Shown: positions 18,790 to 28,774, counted from the stretch's first letter. The stretch: DNA of 64,000 nt from Betaproteobacteria bacterium (GCA_021298815.1 JAJTHE010000008.1:16105-80104); one strand, 5' to 3'. The notes: generated by a model not told the origin, from the sequence alone. Program-made: numbers and translations.

Positions 18790-19746
18790 ATGAGGCTGGG
18801 CGTGCTGCTGCCGCACCGTGCGGTGGTGCTGCAATCGGCCCGGCGTCCGCCGGTGGAAGACTGCTGGACGGTCGCTCGCCTGTGCGACGCGGCGGGCATG
18901 GATGTCTGGGTCGGCGACAGCGTCACCGCGAAGCCGCGCCTGGAGCCCCTGGTCACGCTGTCCTATCTCGCGGCGATCACCACCCGCGCGCGACTGGGCA
19001 CGGCGATCCTGCTGCCGGCCTTGCGCCAGCCGACGGTGCTCGCGCATGCGCTCGCCACCCTCGACCAGGTCTCGGCCGGGCGGCTCGTGCTGGGGCTGGG
19101 CGTGGGCTGGGGCCTGCCCGAGATCGTGCGCGAATGGGAAGCCTGCGGCCGCGAACACAAGCGCCGTGCGAAGGACCTGGAAGAGCATGTCGCCGTCTGG
19201 CGCAGGTTGTGGAGCGGCGAGCCGGTCACGCATGAAGGCAACGGCTTTCGCCTCAGCGCGCAGTCGATCGCGCCGCTGCCCTGGACCGAAGCCGGCCCGC
19301 CGGTGCTGATCACCGCCGGCAACCGCGGGGAAGTCATCCCGGCCCAGATCGACCGCGTCGGACGCCTCGGCGATGGCGTGATCACCACCTACCTCACCGA
19401 CGACGACTGCCGCCGGCTGCGCACGGTCTGCGACGAGGCCTTCGAGAAGCACGGCCGGCCGCGGCCCGGCTTCCCGATGTGCGTCTACACGACGGTCTGC
19501 ATCGAGGAGGACGTCGCCCGTGCCGAAGCGCTGACCGCCGACTTCCTGCAGAAGTACTACGGCGGTGGCGTGAACTACCGCGGGCTGATGGGGCTGGGGC
19601 CCGCGTCGGCCGTGATCGATGCGCTCAAGCGCTACGAGGCGAGCGGCGTCACCGACGTGTGCATACGCTTCGCGGGCACCGACCAGCGGCAACAGCTGGA
19701 GAAGTTCATCAGCGACGTGCTTCCGGCCTTCCGGGCCGGTGCCTGA
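18790..19746 (+). CDS. LLM-class flavin-dependent oxidoreductase
   Basis: LSYLAAITTRARLGTAILLPALRQPTVLAHALATLDQVSAGRLVLGLGVGW; luciferase-like monooxygenase signature. Confidence 0.9.
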   Translation: MRLGVLLPHRAVVLQSARRPPVEDCWTVARLCDAAGMDVWVGDSVTAKPRLEPLVTLSYLAAITTRARLGTAILLPALRQPTVLAHALATLDQVSAGRLVLGLGVGWGLPEIVREWEACGREHKRRAKDLEEHVAVWRRLWSGEPVTHEGNGFRLSAQSIAPLPWTEAGPPVLITAGNRGEVIPAQIDRVGRLGDGVITTYLTDDDCRRLRTVCDEAFEKHGRPRPGFPMCVYTTVCIEEDVARAEALTADFLQKYYGGGVNYRGLMGLGPASAVIDALKRYEASGVTDVCIRFAGTDQRQQLEKFISDVLPAFRAGA

Positions 19747-19758
19747 AGGAGGAACGCA

Positions 19759-20730
19759 ATGCAGCGAGTGAAGATCGTCCCGGCGGCGCTGCTCGCCGGG
19801 CTGGCAGCAGCATCGTCGATGGCGTGGGGCCAGTCGTATCCCACCAAGCCGATCCGCCTGATCGTGTCGTTCCCGCCCGGCGGTGCGACCGACGTATTCT
19901 CGCGCACGGCCGCGGCTGAACTCACCCGGACGCTGGGCCAGCCGATGACCGTCGAGAACCGGCCGGGCGCCGGCACCGTGATCGCTTCGGAACTGGTGGT
20001 CAAGTCGCCCCCCGACGGCTACACCCTGCTGTTCACCGACCTGTCCACGCACGCCATCACGCGCTCCATCTATCCGAAGCTCAGCTACGACCCGCTGCGC
20101 GACTTCGCGCCGGTCGCGGTGCTCAACGCCTCGCCGCTGCTGCTGGTCGCGCATCCTTCGGTCAAGGCGAAGAACGTCGCCGACCTGGTCGCGATCGCGA
20201 AACGCAGCCCGGGCATCACGATGGGCAACTCGGGCCTGGGCACGGTGACGCACATGACGGCCGAGAAGTTCCGCCTGCGCGCCGGCATCCAGACCACGCC
20301 GGTCAGCTACAAGGGCGGTGCGCTGCCGGTGATCGCGCTGCTCGGTGGCGAGATCGCGATGGTGATGGCGACGGTGCCGGCCAGCATCGAACACGTGCGC
20401 AGTGGCAAGCTGGTCGCGCTGGGGCTTGCCGCCCCGAAGCGCTCGGCACAACTGCCCGACATCCCGGCCCTGTCCGAGACCGTGCCTGGTGTCGAAGGGG
20501 CTGTCGTCTCCGGCGTGCTTGCGCCTTCGGGCACGCCGCAGCCGATCATCGACCGCCTCAACGCCGAATTCGGGAAGGTGTCCGACACGGCCACCGCGAA
20601 ATCCGTCTATGCGGCGAACGGCGCCGAGACGATGAGGATGACGCCGGCCGAGATGCAGCGCTGGATGGAGCGCGAGGCGCAGGAATGGGCGGACGTGGTG
20701 AAGGCGACCGGGTTCCGGATGAACAACTGA
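19759..20730 (+). CDS. Bug/TctC family substrate-binding protein
   Basis: YPTKPIRLIVSFPPGGATDVFSR, PPDGYTLLFTD, PVSYKGGALPVIA. Confidence 0.92.
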   Translation: MQRVKIVPAALLAGLAAASSMAWGQSYPTKPIRLIVSFPPGGATDVFSRTAAAELTRTLGQPMTVENRPGAGTVIASELVVKSPPDGYTLLFTDLSTHAITRSIYPKLSYDPLRDFAPVAVLNASPLLLVAHPSVKAKNVADLVAIAKRSPGITMGNSGLGTVTHMTAEKFRLRAGIQTTPVSYKGGALPVIALLGGEIAMVMATVPASIEHVRSGKLVALGLAAPKRSAQLPDIPALSETVPGVEGAVVSGVLAPSGTPQPIIDRLNAEFGKVSDTATAKSVYAANGAETMRMTPAEMQRWMEREAQEWADVVKATGFRMNN

Positions 20731-20754
20731 CGCCGTTTCAGGCCATGGCGACCC

Positions 20755-21159
20755 TCAGCGGCCGCCATGGCCGGGGCCGCGGTCCCGGCCGCAGCCTCGA
20801 TCGCCGTCGTGTCGTCCTACATGTCGTCCGTCCTGGACGCCGGATCCGCCATGCCCGCCGTGTCCCGAGTGCGGCTGGTCATGGTGTCGATATCCGAATG
20901 CCGGTGGCCGCGGCGGGGGAACGACCACGACCGGCGGCGGCCGCACCACCACCTCGGACGGCGGCCAGCTGACGTAGCAGGTCGGCGCAGGCGGCCGCAC
21001 GTAGCAGCCGCTCGAATAGCCGGTCGAGTAGGCGGGATAGACCGGTGCCCGTTACCCGGAGTGATGCACTTCGCCGCCGTCGGGAACGACGACGCATCCG
21101 TCCAGCAGCGGTGCGGCAGATGCCGCCGCGCGAATCGACGTCCAGCCGGTGATCTTCAT
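20755..21159 (-). pseudogene. Small Pro/His-rich lipoprotein-like gene interrupted by in-frame TAA
   Basis: MKITGWTSIRAAASAAPLLDGCVVVPDGGEVHHSG-(TAA)-RAPVYPAYSTGYSSGCYVRPPAPTCYVSWPPSEVVVRPPPVVVVPPPRPP... stays in one frame; stop at 21052-21054. Confidence 0.6.
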
Positions 21160-21357
21160 GTGCTTGCCCCGTGTTCGGCGGAGGCCTGCTCCGATCACGT
21201 CGCAGCGGCATGCGCGCTGACACCGTACGCCTGCGTTACACTCGGCGGCAGGTCCGGCCAGTTCGACCGGCCAGTGTGATGTCGGCACGGTCGAACGTTC
21301 TCAGCCCGGGTCTTTCATTCGACGGTGCCGCCGAGGCCTCGAGGGAGGAGGAGTTCC

Positions 21358-22362
21358 ATGCGTCGAGCAGGAGGGCACCTGCAGGCCACCGGCCTGCCTT
21401 CGATCCTGGCGTGCGCGTTCGCGCTCGTGCCGATGCTGCCGCTGCAGGCGCAGGCGCAGGCGTTCCCGTCGAAGGCCATCCGCCTTGTCACCGGTTCGCA
21501 GGCCGGCGGCGGCACCGACATCACCGCGCGCGCGATCCAGCAGGCGGTCGCGCCGCTGCTCGGCGTGCCGGTCATCGTCGACAACCGGCCGGGCACGGCC
21601 GGCATGGTGGCAAACGAATTCGTCTCGAAGCAGCCGGCCGACGGCCATGTGCTGCTGATCCAGCCCGGGTCGTTCGTCACGATCAGCCCGCAGCTGAACG
21701 CGACGCCGCGCTGGGAGACGCTGAAGCACCTGGTGCCGGTGGTGCAGGTCAGCACCTACGACCTGGTGCTGGTCGCGCATCCCACCGTGCCGGCACGCAA
21801 CGTGAAGGAACTGGTCGCCTTCGCCCGGGCGAAGCCGGGCATGATCTCCTTCGCGTCGTCGGGCGTGGGCAGCAACTTCCAGCTCGCCGGCGAACTGCTC
21901 AAGCTCGAGGCCAAGGTGGACATGCTGCACGTGGCCTATCGTGGCAGCCCGCCGGCGGTGCTCGACCTGGTGGCGGGGCGGGTCGATACCATGTTCGTGC
22001 ACGTGCCGACGGTGAAGGGACACATCGATGCCGGCCGCCTGCGCGCGCTGGCGATGACCGGGACGCAGCGCAACCCGCTGCTGCCGCAGGTGCCGACGAT
22101 CGCCGAGTCGGGACTCAAGGCCTACGAGATCAGCGGCATCGAAGGCATCCTCGCACCCGCCGGCACGCCGCGCGAGGTCGTCGCGCGGCTAAACTCGGTG
22201 GTGGGTGGCGCCCTTGCCACGCCCGAGATGAAGGCCTCCTGGGCCTCGAAGGCGATCGAGTTCGTGCCGAACACCCCCGAGCAGTTCGCCGCGAAGCTGC
22301 AGCTCGACTACGACAGGACCACGGCGCTGATCAAGGCCGCCGGCATCAGGCCGGAACGATAG
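21358..22362 (+). CDS. Bug/TctC family substrate-binding protein
   Basis: FPSKAIRLVTGSQAGGGTDITAR, VDNRPGTAG, HVAYRGSPPAVLD. Confidence 0.9.
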   Translation: MRRAGGHLQATGLPSILACAFALVPMLPLQAQAQAFPSKAIRLVTGSQAGGGTDITARAIQQAVAPLLGVPVIVDNRPGTAGMVANEFVSKQPADGHVLLIQPGSFVTISPQLNATPRWETLKHLVPVVQVSTYDLVLVAHPTVPARNVKELVAFARAKPGMISFASSGVGSNFQLAGELLKLEAKVDMLHVAYRGSPPAVLDLVAGRVDTMFVHVPTVKGHIDAGRLRALAMTGTQRNPLLPQVPTIAESGLKAYEISGIEGILAPAGTPREVVARLNSVVGGALATPEMKASWASKAIEFVPNTPEQFAAKLQLDYDRTTALIKAAGIRPER

Positions 22363-22375
22363 ACGGAGACGCACG

Positions 22376-24061
22376 ATGGCAGAGAAGAAGGCAGCGGGCA
22401 GGCAGGAGATGTCGCAGCCCCGCGACTACCCGATGATCGTCGAGAAGGACGTGAAGATCCCGCTGCGCGACGGTACGCTGCTGTTCGCCGACGTGTTCCG
22501 GCCCGATGGCGGCGACGAGCGCTTCCCGGTGATCATGAACCTGGGCCCGTACCAGAAGGACAAGGTGTGGATCCCGCCGGAGGACTGCGAGGAGGAAGGC
22601 AACCCGTACATGAACTGGGAGACCGCCAACCCGCTGTGGTGGTGCCCGCGCGGCTATGCGCTGCTGCGCGTGGATACCCGCGGCACCGGCAAGTCGCCGG
22701 GCAGGTCCGACCCCAGCTCGTACCAGGAAGGCCTCGACTCCTACGACTGCGTCGAATGGATCGCGAAGCAGCCCTGGTGCAACGGCAACGTAGGCACGCT
22801 GGGGATCTCGTACCACGCGGCCTTCCAGTACCGGCTCGCCAACCTGCAGCCGCCGTCGCTGAAGGCGATCATGCCCTGGGAGGGCCGTGCCGACCAGTAT
22901 CGCGACCAGGCCTACCACGGTGGCATCTTCGCGATGGGCTTCATCTCCCAGTGGGCGAACAGCACGACCGCGCACAACCTGCTCGGTCGTCCGCGCAGCT
23001 ACAACCCGGATGCGTTCAACAACAACATCCTGTGGGAGTACATGCGCCAGGACCTCGACTCCGACGAGTGGCGCAAGAAGAGCGCGCAGTGGGAGAAGAT
23101 CAAGGTGCCGATGTACAGCGTCGGCAACTGGGGCGGCTTCGCGATGCACCTGCGCGGCAACACCGAGGCCTACATGCTGGCCGCGTCGAAGCAAAAGAAG
23201 CTGCGCATCCACACCGGCAGCCACTTCCACCCGTTCCATGCGCTCGAGGCGCGCATCGACCAGTTGCGCTGGTTCGACCACTGGCTGAAGGGCATCGACA
23301 CCGGCATCATGGACGAACCGCCGGTCAAGCTCGAGATCCGTACCGGCGGCAGCACGAAGCCCTACGCGTTCCGGGAAGAGAACGAATGGCCGATCGCGCG
23401 CACGCAGTGGACCAAGCTCTACCTGGCCATCGAGCAGGATGCGCCGTCGAAGGGCAGCAGCAAGGCCGAGGGTTCGCTCGCCGCCGTGGCGCCGTCCGCC
23501 GTGAAGTCGATCGACTACTCGGCCGGGCCGGGCCACTACCGTCCGGTGTCCGGCCGCTCGGGCGTGTCGTTCGAGACGCCGGTGATGGCCGAGGACATGG
23601 AGGTCACCGGGCCGCTGGTGCTGAACCTGTGGGTGTCCAGCACCTCCGAGGACATGGACATCTACGCCACCATCCGCAACATCGGGCCCGATGGCAAGGA
23701 CGTCGAGGAGGTCGGCCAGCGCGGCGAGCCGGTGCCCTGCGTGACCAAGGGCTGGCTGCGCGCCTCGCACCGCAAGCTAGATGCGGAGAAGTCGCTGCCG
23801 TACCGGCCCTACCATGCCCATGACGAACGCTGGTGGCTCGAGCCCGGGCAGGTGGTCGAATGCCAGGTCGAGATCTGGCCGACCAGCATGGTGTTCCGCA
23901 AGGGGCACAAGCTGCGGCTGGACATCACCCCGCGCGACGGCGTGGGCACCGGCCACTTCACCCACTACAACAACGACTACAACGCGGGCGCCACCAACAC
24001 GATCCACTCCGGCGGCGAGCGGCTGTCGTGGCTGATGCTGCCGCTGATCCCGGCGAAGTAG
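22376..24061 (+). CDS. CocE/NonD family hydrolase (X-Pro dipeptidyl-peptidase-like)
   Basis: IPLRDGTLLFADVFRP, YALLRVDTRGTGKSPG, GTLGISYHAAFQ, C-terminal jelly-roll segment VVECQVEIWPTSMVFRKGHKLRLDI. Confidence 0.92.
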   Translation: MAEKKAAGRQEMSQPRDYPMIVEKDVKIPLRDGTLLFADVFRPDGGDERFPVIMNLGPYQKDKVWIPPEDCEEEGNPYMNWETANPLWWCPRGYALLRVDTRGTGKSPGRSDPSSYQEGLDSYDCVEWIAKQPWCNGNVGTLGISYHAAFQYRLANLQPPSLKAIMPWEGRADQYRDQAYHGGIFAMGFISQWANSTTAHNLLGRPRSYNPDAFNNNILWEYMRQDLDSDEWRKKSAQWEKIKVPMYSVGNWGGFAMHLRGNTEAYMLAASKQKKLRIHTGSHFHPFHALEARIDQLRWFDHWLKGIDTGIMDEPPVKLEIRTGGSTKPYAFREENEWPIARTQWTKLYLAIEQDAPSKGSSKAEGSLAAVAPSAVKSIDYSAGPGHYRPVSGRSGVSFETPVMAEDMEVTGPLVLNLWVSSTSEDMDIYATIRNIGPDGKDVEEVGQRGEPVPCVTKGWLRASHRKLDAEKSLPYRPYHAHDERWWLEPGQVVECQVEIWPTSMVFRKGHKLRLDITPRDGVGTGHFTHYNNDYNAGATNTIHSGGERLSWLMLPLIPAK

Positions 24062-24126
24062 GCACCGGCCGGGCGGGCTTAGGCGAGTCCGCCCGAGGGT
24101 GGGCGCATATGTCGAGGAGAACCGGG

Positions 24127-25098
24127 ATGGATTCGACCTGCCGTGCGGTGGCGCGGGCACCGCTGCTCTTCCTGTGCTGCACGATGGTTCCGGCGGTGCA
24201 TGCGCAGGCCTGGCCGGCGAAGCCGCTGCGCATCGTCGTTCCCGCGGCGCCCGGCGGCGGCACCGATATCATCGCCCGGGCGCTCGCGCCGAAGCTGGCG
24301 GAACTGCTCGGCCAACCCGCGATCATCGAGAACCGGGCCGGTGGCGGCACGAACATCGGAACGGAGTTCGTCGCGCGTGCCGCGCCGGACGGCTACACCG
24401 TGCTGATGGCGAGCACGCCCCATGTCATCAACCCGAGCCTGTTCACGAAGCTCGCCTTCGATCCGGTGCGCGACTTCACGCCGATCAGCCAGCTCGCGAC
24501 GGTGCAGACGATGCTGGTCGTGCATCCGTCGCTGCCGGTCAAGAGCGTGAAGGAACTGATCGCGCTGGCGAAGGCGCGCCCGGGCCAGTTGTCCGCGGGC
24601 ACCTCGGCCGGCACCTCGCAGTTCCTGGCGATCGAGCTGCTGAAGTCGATGGCCGGCATCGACCTGGTGAACGTGCCCTACAAGGGCGCTGGTGCTGCGC
24701 TGGCCGACACGCTGGGCGGGCATGTGCAGGTCCAGGTAAACACGCTGGTGGCGACGCTGCCGCACCTGGAAGCGGGCCGGCTGCGTGCGCTGGCGGTCTG
24801 CGGTCCGGTGCGCTCGGCCCGGTTGCCCGGCGTGCCGACCGTGGGCGAGACGTTAAAGGGATTCGAGTCGGCGGGCTGGTACGGGCTGCTCGGTCCGGCA
24901 GGGCTGCCGCGGGACCTGGTGAACCGGCTGCACGGGGCGTTCAGGAGCGCATTGTCGGATGCCGGGATCCGCGAGCGTCTGGGCGGGCAGGGCGTCGACA
25001 TCGTGGCCGGAACGCCCGAGGAACTCGCCGCCTTCATCGTGCGCGAGATCCCGAAATGGAGCGCGGTGGTAAAGGCTTCCGGGCTGAAGCCCGACTGA
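24127..25098 (+). CDS. Bug/TctC family substrate-binding protein
   Basis: WPAKPLRIVVPAAPGGGTDIIAR, APDGYTVLMA, NVPYKGAGAALAD. Confidence 0.93.
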   Translation: MDSTCRAVARAPLLFLCCTMVPAVHAQAWPAKPLRIVVPAAPGGGTDIIARALAPKLAELLGQPAIIENRAGGGTNIGTEFVARAAPDGYTVLMASTPHVINPSLFTKLAFDPVRDFTPISQLATVQTMLVVHPSLPVKSVKELIALAKARPGQLSAGTSAGTSQFLAIELLKSMAGIDLVNVPYKGAGAALADTLGGHVQVQVNTLVATLPHLEAGRLRALAVCGPVRSARLPGVPTVGETLKGFESAGWYGLLGPAGLPRDLVNRLHGAFRSALSDAGIRERLGGQGVDIVAGTPEELAAFIVREIPKWSAVVKASGLKPD

Positions 25099-25756
25099 TG
25101 CCGGTGCCGGCGCTGCCCGGCGCTGGCCTGCAGTCGGCCGGGCGCGGGTCGACCGGCACTTCGAGCGCGATGCCGACCTTCTGCATCAGGTAGCCCCGGA
25201 ACGCCGTCGCCACGCCCGGTGCGAGCTGCAGGCTGTCCATCGCCTGCGACTGGCTGATGCTCGCCATGCCGTGCAGGGCCGACCAGATGAACAGCGCGTC
25301 GAGGTCGGCGCGGGCCTGCATGCCCGCGGCCTTGCCGTGCCGGCGGCGCAGGTTGTTGCGCAGGATGTCGAAGGCATGCACTGCATCCGAGACCAGGCCT
25401 GCATGCTGCGCCGGCTCCGGCCAGGGCGTGCCGAACATCAGCCGGTATTCGAGGGGCTTCGCGATCGCGTAGTCGAGGTAGGCATCGCCCATCGCAGCCA
25501 GGTCGGTCCGGTCGTCCGTTCCCGGAAGGCGTGCGTCGAGATGGCCCGCGAAGTCGGCGAAGCAGCGGCGCATGATCTCCGCCAGCAGGTGGTCCCGGCT
25601 CTCGAAGTGGCGGTACGGCGCCTGGTGCGAGATGCCGAGCCTGCGCGCGACATCGCGCATGCTCAGCCCTTCGACGCCCTGCTCGGCGATCACCTCGCGG
25701 GCGGCCTGGACGCAGGATTCCTTCAGGTCGATCGGTCTTCGCGGTTGCCGGGCCAT
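25034..25756 (-). CDS. TetR/AcrR family transcriptional regulator
   Basis: LKESCVQAAREVIAEQGVEGLSMRDVARRLGISHQAPYRHFESRDHLLAEIM HTH; C-terminus overlaps the convergent Bug gene by 65 bp. Confidence 0.9.
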   Translation of the reverse strand: MARQPRRPIDLKESCVQAAREVIAEQGVEGLSMRDVARRLGISHQAPYRHFESRDHLLAEIMRRCFADFAGHLDARLPGTDDRTDLAAMGDAYLDYAIAKPLEYRLMFGTPWPEPAQHAGLVSDAVHAFDILRNNLRRRHGKAAGMQARADLDALFIWSALHGMASISQSQAMDSLQLAPGVATAFRGYLMQKVGIALEVPVDPRPADCRPAPGSAGTGISRASARKPLPPRSISGSRAR

Positions 25757-25770
25757 GCATGCAGCCTCGA

Positions 25771-25785
25771 GTTGACAGTGTCTAC
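25771..25785. promoter_or_regulatory. Candidate TetR operator 1 (GTTGACA-G-TGTCTAC)
   Basis: Near-perfect odd palindrome, one mismatch relative to operator 2. Confidence 0.6.
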
Positions 25786-25802
25786 GAAGGTATCGCATCA
25801 TT

Positions 25803-25817
25803 GTTGACACTGTCAAC
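25803..25817. promoter_or_regulatory. Candidate TetR operator 2 (GTTGACA-C-TGTCAAC)
   Basis: Perfect 7-bp inverted repeat around one central base, between divergent TetR and membrane-protein genes. Confidence 0.7.
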
Positions 25818-25832
25818 ATAAGGAGTGCGGCG

Positions 25833-26639
25833 ATGTCTACTGCAACGCTGCCCGAGGAGCGGCACGGGGGACGCAGGCTGCCGGGCGTGCTGGCCAGGCT
25901 CCATCGCGGCCAGCCGGCGCTGGCCTGGTTCGCGGCCGCCATGCTGCTGCTCGCACTGCCGACGCTGCTGGCGCTGTCCCTCGATCCGCGCACCGTGCAC
26001 GGCGTCGCGAACTGGGCGAAGCCGCTGAAGTTCATGGTCTCGACCGCGCTGTTCGCGGCGACGATGGCATGGGCGATCGGCCTGCTGCCGGAAGCGGTGC
26101 GCCGCTCGCGCACGATCGTCGCGCTCGCCTGGCTCGCCGTCGGGACCGCGTCGTTCGAGGTCGGCTACATCTCGCTGCAGGCGGCGCTGGGTTCCCCTTC
26201 GCACTACAACACGGCGGATGCCTTCCATGCCGCGATGTTCGGGCTGATGGGCATCGCGGCGGTGGTGCTGGTGTCGACCCAGGCCGTGCTGGCTCGCGCG
26301 CTGCTGCGCCACGTGCGGCCCCTGACGCCGCTGGTGCTGGGGCTGGCGATCGGGCTGGTGCTCACCTGCGTGCTGTCGATCCTCAGCGGATTCCTGCTGG
26401 GTGGCCTGCGGCCGCCGGCTGGCTCCGGCCTGCCGCTGTTCGGCTGGCATGCCGGGGGCGGCGACCTCCGGCCGGCGCATTTCCTCGCCGTGCATGCGCA
26501 GCAGTTGCTGCCGCTGGCGGGCCTGGCCGTGCAGCGCCTGCTGCCGCGCCGACCGGCGGCTGCCCTGTGCGCGTTCACGGCTGCCTATGTCGCGGGCTGG
26601 GCCTGGCTGGTGGTCATCGGCCTGCGTCCGCCGGGCTGA
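25833..26639 (+). CDS. Multi-pass membrane protein of unknown function, divergent from TetR regulator
   Basis: About 7 hydrophobic segments; conserved-looking NWAKPLKFMVSTALF, HYNTADAFHAAMFGLMG, GGGDLRPAHFLAVHAQQ. Confidence 0.75.
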   Translation: MSTATLPEERHGGRRLPGVLARLHRGQPALAWFAAAMLLLALPTLLALSLDPRTVHGVANWAKPLKFMVSTALFAATMAWAIGLLPEAVRRSRTIVALAWLAVGTASFEVGYISLQAALGSPSHYNTADAFHAAMFGLMGIAAVVLVSTQAVLARALLRHVRPLTPLVLGLAIGLVLTCVLSILSGFLLGGLRPPAGSGLPLFGWHAGGGDLRPAHFLAVHAQQLLPLAGLAVQRLLPRRPAAALCAFTAAYVAGWAWLVVIGLRPPG

Positions 26640-27732
26640 TCGGCAGCGCCACCGGCTGGCGCAGCCGTGCCGACAGGTCGTAGGCCTTGGCCAGCATCAA
26701 GCGGTCATGGCCGTCCTCGGCCGTCGCGTGGATGGTGCGCACGCCCAAGGACAGGCGTTCGAGCCAGGCCTGGGTCTCGTCATGCAGCGGCCCGCGCAGC
26801 GCACCCAGCGCCATGTCGCCCGCCGGCGTGCTGCCGATGAAGTCGACGCGGCGGCTGGCATCGGACAGGTAGGCGCCGCCCTGCGGCGCATCGGTGGCCA
26901 TCACGAAGTCGCGATGGGTGTCGTCGATGGTCATCACGCCCGAGGTGCCGACGATGCCGACCTCGAGCCCGTAGACCGCGCCGGGCCAGGACACCGGCAG
27001 TGCCCAGTTGACCATGCTCTGGTACAGCGTGCCGTCGTCGAACACCATCGTGCCAGCGGTGGCGTCGATGCCGCCGCAGGCCGGGCCCAGCGTCTTCGCG
27101 ACCGAGCGCGCGTCGACCTCGACCGGACGGCGACCTTCCATCATCCACATGACGATATCCAGCGCGTGCGTGCCGGAGATCACCATCGGCGAGTTGGGCA
27201 GCGGATCGGGTTCGCGGCGGTAGGCGTTCTCCGCCACCATCCGGTTCAGGAAAGCGCGCGTGGTGACGGTCGAGATGTCGCCCAGTCCGCCGCTGGCGAC
27301 CTTGTCCTTGGCCACCATCCAGCGTCGGCGGAACCGCTGCGTGTAGCCGATCAGCGCATCGACCCCCGATTCGCGGATGGCCTTCAGCACTCGCTCGGAT
27401 TCGCCGAGGTCGTTGGCGATCGGCTTCTCGATCAGCAGCGCCACCTTGTTCGGGTTCTCCAGCGCGGCCAGCGTCGGGCCGGCGTGCAGGTGGCCGACGG
27501 TCGAGATCAGGGCCGCCGTGACCTCCGGCCTGCGCAGCAGTTGCCGGTAGTCGTCCGTCACGAAGTCCGCGCCGAGCCGCTCGCCGACCAGCCTGCCGCG
27601 TGCCGGATCGATCTCGGCGATGCCGATCCAGTCGACCTGCGGGAAGCGTGCGGCGATCGCGCCGCGCATCAGGCCCACCCGGCCGGCCCCGACGATGGCC
27701 AGGCCGATCCGCTTCGGCGACGGGTTGCGCAT
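26614..27732 (-). CDS. Gfo/Idh/MocA family oxidoreductase
   Basis: GLAIVGAGRVGLMRGAIAAR (Rossmann), ALLIEKPIANDLGES (EKP motif), GTHALDIVMWMMEGRRPVEV. Confidence 0.92.
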   Translation of the reverse strand: MRNPSPKRIGLAIVGAGRVGLMRGAIAARFPQVDWIGIAEIDPARGRLVGERLGADFVTDDYRQLLRRPEVTAALISTVGHLHAGPTLAALENPNKVALLIEKPIANDLGESERVLKAIRESGVDALIGYTQRFRRRWMVAKDKVASGGLGDISTVTTRAFLNRMVAENAYRREPDPLPNSPMVISGTHALDIVMWMMEGRRPVEVDARSVAKTLGPACGGIDATAGTMVFDDGTLYQSMVNWALPVSWPGAVYGLEVGIVGTSGVMTIDDTHRDFVMATDAPQGGAYLSDASRRVDFIGSTPAGDMALGALRGPLHDETQAWLERLSLGVRTIHATAEDGHDRLMLAKAYDLSARLRQPVALPISPADAGR

Positions 27733-27742
27733 CGCCGGGCGG

Positions 27743-28774
27743 TCAGTCCGGCTTCATCCCGGACTGCTTGACCAGCCGGGCATAGAGCGCAAGTTCGGTC
27801 TTCAGGAAGGCGGTGAATTCCTCCGGCGTGCTGGGCGTGGCATCGGCGCCCTGCGACAGCAGCCAGGCGACGAACTCCGGCTGCCTCAGGATCTTCACCA
27901 CCTCGGCATTGAGCCGCTGGACGATCTGCGCGGGCGTGCCGGCCGGCACCATCATGCCGTGCCAGGTGATCGCCTCGAAGCCTGGGAAGCCGGACTCGGC
28001 GATGGTGGGCATCTCGGGGATCGCGGCCGAGCGGCGTGCGCTGGTCACCGCCAGCGGCCGCAGGCGGCCACCCTTTATGAAGTTGAGGCTGGACCCGAGG
28101 CTCGCGAACATGAGCTGCGTCTCGCCGCCGATCAGGGCGGACAGCGCAGGCGCGCTGCCCTTGTACGGGACATGGACCATCTTCACGCCAGCCACGTCGC
28201 CGAACATCACGCCGGCCAGCTGGGCCGGCGTGCCGGTGCCCGATGAGCCGTAGTTCAACTGGCCAGGCCGCGCCTTGCCCAGCGCGATGAGGTCCTTCAC
28301 CGACTTCACCGGCATCGACGGGTGCACGACCAGGATGTTCGGGAAGGCGCTCAGCCGCGACACCGGCGCGAAGTCCTTCAGCGTGTCGTAGGGCAGCTTC
28401 GGGTGCAGGTTGGGGTTGATCGCGTTGGTCGTGTTCGACCCCATGAACAGCGTGTAGCCGTCCGGTGCCGAGCGCGCCGCCACCTCCGCGCCGACGATGG
28501 TGCCGGCGCCCGGGCGGTTCTCGACCACCACCGACATGCCACCCTGCTCGTTCAGCTTCTGCGCCACCGCGCGTGCGACCAGGTCGGCACCGCCGCCGGG
28601 CGGGAACGGGACGATGTAGCGCAGCGGCTTCGATGGCCAGGCCTGGGCGGCGGCGATGCCCGGGGCCGACAGCAGAACCGGCAGCAACGCCGGCAGCAAC
28701 CCCGGCAACAGCGCCGGTATCGCGCGCCCTGCGGTCGGACAGGCCGGCGCCCCGGCCATCGGCTTCGCCTGCAT
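27743..28774 (-). CDS. Bug/TctC family substrate-binding protein
   Basis: WPSKPLRYIVPFPPGGGADLVAR, APDGYTLFMG, HVPYKGSAPALSA. Confidence 0.93.
   Translation of the reverse strand: MQAKPMAGAPACPTAGRAIPALLPGLLPALLPVLLSAPGIAAAQAWPSKPLRYIVPFPPGGGADLVARAVAQKLNEQGGMSVVVENRPGAGTIVGAEVAARSAPDGYTLFMGSNTTNAINPNLHPKLPYDTLKDFAPVSRLSAFPNILVVHPSMPVKSVKDLIALGKARPGQLNYGSSGTGTPAQLAGVMFGDVAGVKMVHVPYKGSAPALSALIGGETQLMFASLGSSLNFIKGGRLRPLAVTSARRSAAIPEMPTIAESGFPGFEAITWHGMMVPAGTPAQIVQRLNAEVVKILRQPEFVAWLLSQGADATPSTPEEFTAFLKTELALYARLVKQSGMKPD

Noticed and set aside
17590-20451. 953-aa minus-strand ORF as one protein
   Set aside because: Only the C-terminal 333 aa (17590-18591) is a real amidohydrolase; the N-terminal extension is antisense to the LLM and Bug genes.
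25034-25098. Convergent overlap of TetR and Bug genes as an antisense regulatory device
   Set aside because: Short tail-to-tail overlap; the TetR C-terminal tail is probably just readthrough into low-complexity antisense sequence, with no evidence of regulation.
28660-28740. CCGGCAGCAA-type repeats
   Set aside because: Encodes the LLPGLLPALLPVLL hydrophobic signal peptide of a Bug protein; explained by coding.
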